DNA of 64,000 nucleotides, taken from Branchiostoma belcheri. Taxonomy: Eukaryota > Chordata > Leptocardii > Amphioxiformes > Branchiostomatidae. The notes beneath the pieces are model-generated. The model was not told where the DNA came from, did not search any database, and saw only the letters and a list, made by a program, of their open reading frames with translations. The translations under genes were made by a program, and so were the position numbers. This document shows, piece by piece, positions 24,238 through 36,200 of this stretch. Positions within the stretch are counted from its first letter, which is position 1; each line of letters opens with the position of its first letter. The stretch is taken from contig NW_017804664.1 of the NCBI RefSeq assembly GCF_001625305.1, forward strand, positions 1,070,663-1,134,662. The letters run 5' to 3'.

Positions 24238-27200
24238 GAGAGAGATGGATAGATATATATGCTGCTAGTGCACTTCAGTAGGAATCAAAGACATAATATC
24301 ACATATTAGAATAGCCTTAAACGTATTTACTTGTTTATGTCTATAGTGTGTATTTCTGACTTGTTGGGAAAAGTAAAAAGATAATGAGCCATTCTTACTT
24401 TCATCTACAGGATCAAATGACTGTGATCTTTGTGTCGGTGCCTCTGATTTTGGCGGTTCCTTTTGCTGAGTTTGGAGATTGTGCTCCCTTTGTTGGTCCT
24501 CTGTCTCTCCAGAATCTTGTATAAACAAAATAAAATCTGTAAGATCGATGCCATTGGTACTTCCCAGAGAATATGTAATAATATTTCTACAATACGGACC
24601 ATGTACCGAATCTTATAGGCATACGTCAATTTTGATTTTAAATTTCATGGTTTTATGATTCTTACCGTCTCTCCTAACATTCATGTTTTGTATAAATATA
24701 TGAAAAGCCATTATTACTTTCATCTACAGGATCAAATTTCCATCTACCTTGCTTTGGTGTCTCTGTTTTCAGCGGTTCCTCTTGCTGAGTTTGGAGATTG
24801 TGCTCCCTTTTTTGGTCCTCTGTCTCTCCAGAATCTTGTATAAAGAAAAAAAAACCAAGAGTTCCACGATTTCATACCTTCGCCAAATGATGTTAACCGT
24901 TCTAAGAAATTATAGATTATTCCCCCTGATTATGCCAATAGGATTATCAAAATTTCATGACTTATATCTGTTAATCATATTCTCCACCAAAAGACAGTCT
25001 TATCTTAACAAAGTATGACATTATAGTATTTATTACTGGAGTAACTTTACCAAGTGTACCTCACCGGATTAGTATAATCCGGAGGCATGATGATGATGAT
25101 GATGATTATAAATTATTAATCATAGAATTTATCTTAAACGATAAATTATGTAAATGACGTCCTCGTTTGAATAAGCTACGTTTATGATGTTCACCTTCAG
25201 TTTACTATGAAGTGCCTTAACTTTCAAATACCCCAAATATGAAATTCCAGGTTGTTACCACTATGGGATAATAACATTTCTCAATAATTATGCAAATAAG
25301 GTCTTTATTTGCACAATCAATATCTGCCTGTGGTTCGTTTTCACTTACATACATGTATGTCGCAAGATTAAAACTAGTAGTCCTATTATGTACTGCAGCT
25401 GAATTTCCTCATCAATTATGCAAATTACCTCCATATTTGCATAATTATACTATCATAGAGAGAGAGAGAGAGAGAGACCCTGAAAACATAACCTTCTTGG
25501 CGAAGGAAATTAGTAAGATGCCATTGGTACTTCCCGGAGAATATGTAAGGATATTTCTACAATAAGAACCATACCGCATTCCATATGCATCGTCCGGGGG
25601 CTGGATTCGGCCCGTTCTTGCTGTTCCGCTAAGCGTTCTGCCATGGTTTCCTTGAACTCATCTGGCTCCTCTGTACGTGAATATAGCGTATGCATCCTTG
25701 TTACAGCTGAGGTCAATATTACAATTTTACAATATACTAGCTCGAGTTAACTGTAGACATAACTGTTTTCAAGAACATGTCATATTACATGACATGTAGT
25801 AACTACTATTAGAGGGTTTTGGATTTAGTGACTTAAGCAAATTTTCATTTCGCAACATGAATAGCCAGCCTTTTTCAGCTATTTTTTTTATTATTGCCTC
25901 TGGTGCATTATTATGAAACTTTTGGATCAGCATTCCCTGAAAATTTGGTGAAAATGCGGTAAGGCCATGTTGATTTAATTATATGGATGATATCCGCGCT
26001 AGCAAGAATTTTCGTCCGTTTCCAAAAAAATCGTAAAAGATAGTTGTAAATCGTAGAAGATAGTTGCAAAAAAATAATATATACTGTAAGCTGCAAAAAA
26101 ATATCGCAAAACGATACAAAAAGTCAATTTTTAGAATGCCAATATCAGACATAAAAGAAATGAATTGGAAGAGTATATTATTCGTCATACCATGCTCTGT
26201 GTCATTTCTTCAACTTTCATGACTTACGTAGACTTCATGTTGAAAGCAACTTTTTTATATTCGCACGTTCGCATCAGTTTTGGGGTTCCCAGAGGATGTC
26301 ATCCATTTAATCAAATCAACATGGCCTAAATAGAAACTGTTTTTTTCGGACCTCTTGCCGTTCTCCATGTCTTAGTCATCACGCTCGGTGAAATTTCGAT
26401 GCCGTCTGTTACTGGTTGTTGCTCCACAGCCTTCTCTCCCGTCAGCCTCCTGACGACACACGTTTTCCCGGATCTGAACTGACCAACCACGAGCCCGCGC
26501 ACGCTGTGCACCGGTTGTTCCCCCTGACGACAGGCCTGGGAGTACAGATGTTGCATTCTAGGACCACGCAGCTGTATTTCAAGCGGAATACTGCTCTCTC
26601 CTGGATATGAAAAGAGTTACCATTTTATCCTTTATTTTTTCGCTTCTTCTACATACACGTGCAGGTAAGTAGTCGTAGCATGTGGTATTTGTTCATAGAA
26701 TGACTGAATATTTCATTTGATTAAGGCCTCTCAACGAAATGGGTTTCATGTGATTTTTTGCTATGTTTGCATGGCGTAGATTTACTATGTCTTGTTATAC
26801 CAGGTGTTTTCAGTGGCTATGCTATCTGTGAGCAGAATACAAATACTATATCTTGGAGGCATCTGTATGCCAAATTTCAATTCAGTTGCCTTTAGTACAA
26901 GGCTGTATTTTTCATTTTAGTCTGAAATTGCAAAAATTCCCCAAAATACATAAATTTGAAGTTCTGTATTCATAATGTCTAAATTCCGTGGGGTAGTATC
27001 CAAGATACATGTATATTTTCAAGTCATTTGGTTTTTTAAATTGCGGAGAGGGGGGGGGTCCTTTGAGGCCGGTGTCAAATTTCATCTCGGATAACATCTA
27101 AACGGTTTGAGCTAGATTTATCAAACTTGGTTACTTTTCCATGGCGAAAATCGATCATCATGACCAACTACTAAAGTTGTCTGTTAACTTAGGCGGTAGT

Positions 27201-30200
27201 AGTTGGCCATGGTGAGTCTGATAAATTCCCAGGGCCGTGGAACTCAAACATCGAAGTCAACAAATTCCACAACCAGGATAGGCTTATATAGTGTAAAGAT
27301 TGTGGTTGAGTTTATCATCCTATCTAGTTTATGATTTTGTGGGTGTTGAGTTTATAAATATTATTGATAAAAACGACAGATGTGTAATTCCATAATACAC
27401 GTTCTTGGTGCTGATTTTTAAATATATTTGATATGAGATTTCCAGAATTACCTTTTAAGCCATTGCCACTTTTCTATTGCAGTAGAAGTACGAAACTATG
27501 TACGTTAACTTACTTTGTTGGGTTTTAACATGAAGCATAATGTCCGTGACCTTTTCTGGGACTTTCCTCTGAGGATGGACGACATACTCTCCGTTAGCAG
27601 CTTCTTTCTCCACCTCTTTCCTGCTGTAAGCATGAGGCTGTGGATTGTGTTCCCGGAGGTCCAGGGCGCTCAGCACCATTTCTTGTGTCCTGAGTTCTGG
27701 GCTAATCTCGTGTAGCAGGTAGTACGTCATGTCCGTCAGGAGGTCCATGATGGAGTTCCAGTCCTCCCTGTTACCACCGGCGCTCCTGACCAAGATGTTG
27801 AGCCGCCTCTTGTCTTGCGAGATCTGCAACAGTGCATCGGCCTTCACGTAGATACATTTGGCGCTGTTCTTCCACAGCAGAGGTTTGGTGAGCGTGTGTG
27901 GGTTCGCATGCATCAGCAGCGTCTGCAGCCGGGGGAACAGATCGCACGAGAAGCTGTCGATCTCCCTACGACATCGGATCTGCAGACCGAAGTAGACAGC
28001 CTTGCTAGAGACGGGAGACCACTCTCCCTCATCCATCTTCTGCTGCTGGCTGGGCAAGATGAAAGTGTGACCGTCGAACGTGTAGCAGAGCTGGAAGACC
28101 TGGAGGAGTTTGATCAGCAGGGAGATGTCGGCAACGTGACCGAAGGCACGGGTGATCTTGTCAAGGGTGACGCAGTCCCGGGCAGCTGGGTTGAGCGAAA
28201 CGATAGGGAACATCGTAGGGGCCAGCAGGATTCCAAAAACCCACGTGAACAACCATTGGGGGTCCAGCACCACCAACGAGGCAGTTTTATCAAGAGGGTA
28301 GATGATCTAAGAGAAATATTGGAGTACTTAAAAGACGTTAATTCATTATTCTTTTCAAAGTTCATTTTAAAACTACTATTGTGTCTACCTAATTGTAGAA
28401 CATTGCCTAATGACCCCGTCCTCAAAAGATCAAGGTAGGCGGTGTTTTTTCCTTGTTGTTTTTCAGCATTTCAAGGATAATGTAAATAAATTAGTAAGAG
28501 TAAGTTATAAAATTTCTGTTGATCTTTTTATTCAAGGTTTAATTTAACAATACTTCAAACTACATGTACCTCAGGGGACGTTATGCATGTATATCAAATA
28601 ATCCGGCACTAAACATAGAATGAAATAATATTCTCACCTCCCCCTCATCATGAAGGTACGTTGACGCCAGTTGTACAATTCTTTCCTCCAGATATATGTG
28701 CGTAGCCTGCCTTACAGCTGTCAGGTAGTCCTGCCACTCCATTACTGGGAACGTTTTCCTCTCCTTTCTCCAGCCTTCAATTATCTCCGATAACTTGACG
28801 TAGACCTTAGGAACCTTTGGCCTTTGCTGTGACCAGTTTAAAAGCACTTCTATTAGTATTTAGGAGTTTTCTTTTAGTCAAACAAAATTCCTGACCTATG
28901 CTGACGTTTTGGTGTCTGTCAGACGCCTTCCTCAGCTTCTGTCCGGAGTTCTGCTTCTCGCCGCTATATGTAGCTCTGAGGAAGATGTCTGACATACACC
29001 GAAACGTCAGCACTTATGTGAGAAATTTTGGTTGTGTAAAAGTAAACTCCTTTATCCTATAACTTACCATCCTGTTGAAACTATTTTCGGCGGTACTTCT
29101 ATTAATGTATAGGGGAGGGATTTCTATATCGGGAAAGTCCACGCACCAATAGCTATCCAGGGACTGTGCGCTATAATGGAACAATTTTCAAAGAATAAAA
29201 AACTAGTATAGTCCAAATTCTTTCTAAACCTGCTGTAATATGTATGCTTGAATATTTGCCAGGGCCCCACAAGCTCTCGGGTAATGTTCTATCATACGAG
29301 AGAGATATATAATTATAGTCTCCGTATTGAATAATCTCAAGAAAGTTTGCAACATAATTTTTTTTCACGCCACATGTATGGATGATTTATATTTTTCTCA
29401 GTTGAATTCTTCTATTGCCATTTCATGGTACTTTCGACTTATCCTAGGCATGTTGAAGGTTGTAGGTTAACCCTACCTAGACCGGGGGGGGGGGGGGGCT
29501 AAAAGTGCCCGCGGCAACTTCGATGTCACCTAGCGTCTGAACGACTAGCCGTAGAACGGCCAAACTTAGTGACTTTTCCTAGAATATTGTTGGCAACAAT
29601 TCTCTATCATTGGAATAAGATATTAATTTTTGTGTTGCCATGGCAACGGGTTTCTGACAGGCATTTTTTGCTAAATTTAGTACTTTTTGTTTCAACAATA
29701 GAATTTTATGGGTTTTATGTCAAGTTACTCATGGTTTCTAATATTAATAACATCCCATATAATTTTATGTAAATTTTATCATTAAATATGCATAATTTAT
29801 GCTAATTTGATGACGTCATTGGCCAAAATCCAAGATGGCGGACCATATCATTAGAACAGGTATATACGGGTTATTTTCATTAAAATTTCATCAATACTTC
29901 CATTTCTTTTTACAAAAAAGGTTTGAATGAAGGTGTTTAGTATGTTTACAATGTATTTTAGGCTTTATCATTAAAAAAAAAACTATTTTTGAAAATTCAA
30001 GATTGATGATCCAAGATGGCGGATATCTTAAATATGCATGACGTCATTTTATGACGTCACCGGTGTTGCTATGGGCAACATAAGACTTAGTACACACTAA
30101 TATTCTGTCATAAACACTTTTGGTAAAGTTATGTTGTATACCAGGGAGGTTTTCAGGGAAAAAACTATTTAGACGGTTTTGGCCAATAAAATCACATTAA

Positions 30201-33200
30201 TGACGTCATAATGACGTCATATTACGTCACAACGACATGAAAATTGTAGATATGATAAATTTTCACTAGTACACCATTCTCTGAAAATTTGGTGGTCATA
30301 CGACATACCGTTCGCGAGTTCTTAGGGGGGGGGTGAAAGAGCCCCCCCCCGTCCCCCCATGTCAAAAAAAGCCCGGTCTAGGTAGGGTTAAGGCTTTCAG
30401 GGTCTTATTTCATGTTCGGTTGTCCGGTTGTACGCATCTGCATCGCCTGCGCAAAGAACTGCGTCGTCTGCACGGAAAAAAGGTGCGTCGTCTACGCAAA
30501 GACCTGCGTCGTCTGCTCAAAGACCTGCGAGAAAACTTCATTAGACCGATAAAACTTCATTAGTCTGCGCTCCGTTTAAACTGCAAACGTGCTAAATCGC
30601 GAATATGTCTTATTTTGCATCGTCGATAGAACTCAACCAGGGTCACAAAACCCTCTCTTTTTGAATAGAATAAGATGCATTTTTGATAGATTATTAACTT
30701 TTTGTATGTTTTATTTTAAACACACATGTTCTTAGAATACAAGTAACACTGCACGAGGAAGGATACTGAATGCCGACATGTTCTTCAAGAGTTTTTATCA
30801 TTCTAATTATTTTTATCATTACGTTACTCACGGTATTCATAGTCTAGGGGACGGATCGCACGAACATGTTAACCTCGTGTGTGGAGAAGAATCTCACGCT
30901 GTGCATTTCTTCATGTTCGGTACCCCATGTATACCTGGCATGTAGATATCCTAAATCGGCATAGACTTTGAGAAAGTATTACTTTATAATCTGCATTGCT
31001 GAGTGTATGTAAAATGTTTCAGTTTTCCCCATGAAACACCGACCCTATCATATGGCTTGAACTAGAATTAGCCATTACACGCCTGCAATTAACAAGTTTC
31101 CACATATAGTTGCAAATGTGTGTCTTCTTGTTTCATGCATAGTTTTACAACAATTTAAATCATCTCCCTTGGGTTGCTTTGAATTTCTGTTGTGGCAAAC
31201 ATAATCCTATAATCACCTGGCCCATTCTACCAAATTGTCCTTTTCCCTTTTAGGCCACAGTAACTAAATTTAATGGATGAAATTCTCCGCAGTCTTAACC
31301 TGGGTGCCCTCCGATTTGTAACGGCTACCCCAAAAAAAATCGTAGACTCCAAATTTAATGCGATAGGGCGAAAAAAAAAACAAGGCAGGCCAAAAAAAAC
31401 AAGCTTTTTTTTTTAAATTTCGACATCATAAACCTTGTTAGACAAGAAATATATACCTAGTATATTGTGCTGGTAGTCGATTATGGTCAACTGACAGAGA
31501 AGCAGATCGCCAACCTTGCTCGCGACAAGGGGCAGTGGAGGGATCTTGCAGTCGCCTGCACCGTAGCCGACCGATGATGATGATTGTTTGTTTGTTTGAG
31601 CCTTTATTTCAACTCGATCTGTAACTATGTTACATGCTCTAATCGGCCGCTATTTCGGCCGCTTTTTATAGAGGTCGAGCGTGGAGGAGTGTCAGAGGGT
31701 CATAATATAAATACTACTTGCTCACAAATGAAAACAAAGTAATAATTTTTATACATACATGTAAGGTAACTCACACAAAGTAAATAAATAAGCAAAATGG
31801 CAATAACTAATAAATAACTCATAAGTCGTTGTGTCCGAAGTCGTTCAGTCAAAGTCAGTTACGATGCAAGCAGTCTTTTAAAGGTTATAAGAGTAGGTGC
31901 TGCTCTAACATGCTGCGGAAGAGCGTTGCATACAAGAGAGCCAGAGTAGGCTAGGGATCTCTGGTATATTTCTCTTAATAGCATCGGTACCGCAAGGAGA
32001 TCAGTCGCGCTTTGTCTGGTGCTTCTGGTCGCTCTATCCCTACAGTACGTGAAAATCCGGCGCACGTACGGCGGTAGTTAGTTGTTCAGGGCCTTATGTA
32101 GTAGGAGGGTTTTGTGATGTTTGTGGATTGACTTTACGTCCATCCAGCCCAGACGTCGGTGGACTTCGGCTGATGGAGTTAGATATGGGGCTCGTAGAAT
32201 CAGCTTGCCAGCTCGGTTCTGCATCCTTTGCAATGATGGTATTGTGCTAAGTATATTACAACATCCATTTGTCACTGTAAACTAAAGTTTTCAATCGATA
32301 TCATTGTACAATTGTTTCTATTCAGGGAGAACATCACATATAGACCTAAATACATCACTGCATCGAAGTAAAAGACAGTACAATCAATTAGAGCCTTGTG
32401 TTGTCACCTTTCATATTTATCTGCCAACCACGTTCGGTCATGTTGACCACTGTCAGATGGCAACACATTTCTTTTTCCCTCCTAATCAGGCGGAAATTAA
32501 TGCACGCGCTAATGTCATCCACAAAAATTACTTGCTGTGGCCTCATCTAGTTTAACATTTCTAGGACATTTTATTATATAAAAGGACTTTTGTTCATAAA
32601 TAGATACTAGTACATAGTTCCTAAGACTAGGTCTTGTTTGACGCATAAATTTGAATTAGGACGGGTTGGATACAACTAACAATTATTCAAAATAGCAGAA
32701 AAGGGCATGCAGGCCTCACCATTCCCACCCTACCAGTGTTACGTTCTTTCCCCCTTCATCTAGTTTAACATTTCTAGTACATTTTTGTACATGTATAAGT
32801 TGAATTTTCTTTATATATATAAAAACAAAATTGAAGTTATAAATACACATTTAACTAGGTCTTTGAGTTGTTAATATCAGTAATTACCATCCACATTCAC
32901 TGCCCATAAACAGCCCACTTACAGCTGTAAAGACAAATAACTTTGTTGGAGACAAACCCATCCTTATGGAGCCCAGCCCAGCCTTTCCGGATACCCCCCA
33001 GCCTAGTCTGGCTAGCCGCCCTTTTTGATGAGCAGATGACGCAGGTTTTTTTCTATGCAGACGACACAGGTCTTTGCGCAGATGACGCAGGTTTTTTTCT
33101 ATGCAGACGACACAGGTCTTTGCGCAGATGACGCAGCTTTTTCTGTGTAGACGACACAGGTGTTTGCGCAAATGACGCTGCTTTTTTCTGTGCAGAAGAC

Positions 33201-36200
33201 ACAGGTGTTTGCGCAGATGACGCTGCTTTTTTCTGTGCAGACGACACAGGTGTTTGCGCAGATGACGCTGCTTTTTTCTGTGTAGACGACACAGGTATTT
33301 GCGCAGATGACACAGATTTTTCTGTGTAGACGACAACGGTCTTTGCGCAGATGACGCAGGTGTTTGCGCTGATGACGCTGCTTTTTTCTGTGCAGACGAC
33401 ACAGGTGTTTGCGCAGATGACGCAGCTTTTTCTGTCTAGACGACACAGACGTCTTTGCGCAGATGACGCAGTTTTTTCTGTGTAGACGACACAGGTCTTT
33501 GCGCAGATAACGCTGCTTTTTCTGTGTAGACGACACGGGTGTTTGCGCAGATGACGCAGCTTTTTACTATGTAGACGACACAGGTGTTTGAGCAGATGAC
33601 ACAGATTTTTCTGTGTAGACGACACAGGTGTTTGCGCAGATGACGCAGCTTTTTACTATGTAGACGACACAGGTGTTTGAGCAGATGACGCAGCTTTTTC
33701 TGTGTAGACGACACAGGTGTTTGCGCAGATGACGCTGCTTTTTTCTGTGCAGACGACACAGGTGTTTGCGCTGATGACGCTGCTTTTTTCTGTGCAGACG
33801 ACACAGGTGTTTGCGCAGATGACGCAGCTTTTTCTGTCTAGACGACACAGACGTCTTTGCGCAGATGACGCAGTTTTTTCTGTGTAGACGACACAGGTCT
33901 TTGCGCATATGACGCAATTTTTTCTGTGTAGACGACACAGGTGTTTGCGCAGATGACACAGATTTTTCTGTGTAGACGACAAAGGTCTTTGCGCAGATAA
34001 CGCTGCTTTTTCTGTGTAGACGACACAGGTGTTTGCGCAGATGACACAGATTTTTCTGTGCAGACAACACAGGTCTTTGCGCAAATGACACGGCTTTTTC
34101 TGTGTAGACGACACAGGTCTTTGCGCAAATGACACAGCTTTTTCTGTGTAGACGACACAGGTCTTTGCGCAGATGACGCAGCTTTTTCTGTGTAGACGAC
34201 ACAGGTCTTTGCGCAGATGACACATCTTTCTCTGTGTAGACGACACAGGTCTTTGCGCAGATGACACAGCTTTCTCTGTGTAGACGACACGGGTGTTTGC
34301 GCAGACGACGCAGGTGTTTGCGCAGCTTAGCTACGAAGTTTAGGTACAGTAGTCATAGTCATCATCTAAATAAATGAATCATCTAAGCCATCTGGCCCTT
34401 ACAAAGTAGGCACACTCAACTGCAGGACTCTACAAACGCCACCGTCCCAAGTCAAGTTTTGTTAATGATAATGTGTGTACAAGAACACACATTATGTTTT
34501 GTGCCTAAGATACAGAACCGGATATTGTAGCATGCACAATCCTTGTTACTGCATCAGCTGATGTATCTGTATCTGTATAGCTTGTATAACCGCCTTTCGC
34601 AGGCACGCGGCGCGGCGGCAGCTGGCTACATTACACTGATCGACTTGTCACACCTAACCCTTGAACTTTTTACTCTAGACATTGTCTAAAGCTATCTAAT
34701 GATAATGCCCCTACTGTACTTGGTGACAGCGAGTTCCACTCTGCGATACTTCTAGGAAAGAATGAATTCTTGAACACCTTAATCCTTGCTTGATAACTCT
34801 AGTACTTGAAGGCATGGCTATTTCTTGTTCTCTTGTATATGGTTTTTAATGGTAATACATAAAGTACTATGCTCCGTACCTGCAGCATTTCGTGCCTGAT
34901 CGCTGAGATAACCTCTCGCAGCCGCTGTATCCCAGAGGACCCCGCTTCTAAGCAGTTGATGAGAAACACCTCCTGTGACACCACCAGTGACTCCTGGTAC
35001 AGTTTACTGTAGTATTCCACTATAGCTTTGGCCCTGCGCCAACCTACGAGTGAAAACGGAGACGTTTAAATTTATATGGTTACAGCGCTACGCTTATGTA
35101 ACTTGACAAAGGTAGCATGGTTGGAATACCATGCATACAATAGGGGCTGCACGAGCTACCTCCATGGAGGAGCTCTGCAGAGCTCCTCCATGGAGGTAGC
35201 TCGTACAGCCCTCCGCGATACCCCCGCAGAGCTCCGCGACAAAACAAGTCAATTCGCTGGTTGTCGTCACGGTTGAGTTTTACTTTTAAATCTATCACCT
35301 CTGCGTTCAAAACAAACCAATTCGATGGCTGGCGTCAGTTTTGTATAGAGCTTCGTGGATTTTAAGCCAGTTCAATGTGACTACTAGGCTTTGTAATGTA
35401 CCAGGGGCTCTCCCAAATAAACAAGACTTCGCAGAGCTTCATGGAGCTGCTCGGACAACCCTAGTTCCGTCGGTTATAAAGCATACAGAGCTCCGCGACA
35501 AAACAAGTTAATTCGCTGGTTGTGATCACTGTTGAGATTTCTTTTAAATTTGTGAGCTCTGCGTTCAAAACAAGTCAATTCGATGGCTGTCGTCAGTTTT
35601 GTATAGAGCTCCGTGGATTTTAAGCCAGTTCAATGTGACTACTAGGCTTTGTAACGTACCAGGGGCTCTCCCAAATAAACAAGACTTCGCAGAGCTTCAT
35701 GGAGCTGCTCGGACAACCCTAGTTCCGTCGGTTATAGAAGTTTTATTGCAAATTAATGCCTGGGGGGCTAATTGCAGATTACAAACATAAAAGAACAATG
35801 GAACGTAGTATAAAATAACTAAAATCTACATGATAAAAGGTAGTTGTCTAGAGCTATAGCTTTGTCTAAAACTATGTCTAAGGGGTTTGACTACTCTTTT
35901 TTAGACCATGGAAGACGTAATGTCCCACCTTTTCTAAAATCAGTGGGTTTTGGGAAGTTAAAAGAAGAATAGTTTTTTCTTGGTCTGTAAGTTTAGTAAA
36001 ATTGGGTTATAAAGCATACAGAGCTCCGCGACAAAACAAGTCAATTCGCTGGTTGTCGTCACGGTTGCTTTAAAATCTTTGAACTCTGCGTTCAAACCAA
36101 TTCGATGGCTGGCGTCAGTTTTGTATAGAGCTCCGTAGATTTTGAATAAGCCAGTTCAATGTGACTGCTAGGCTTTGTAACGTACCAGGGGCTCTCCCAA

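Noticed and set aside
32884..34290. Overlapping minus-strand frames rich in RLHRK/SSAQ repeats
   Set aside because: Artefact of the 44/45-bp minisatellite; several frames are open at once.
33030..34330. CRISPR-like array of ~45-bp units
   Set aside because: No unique spacers: the whole unit repeats. The genome is eukaryotic.
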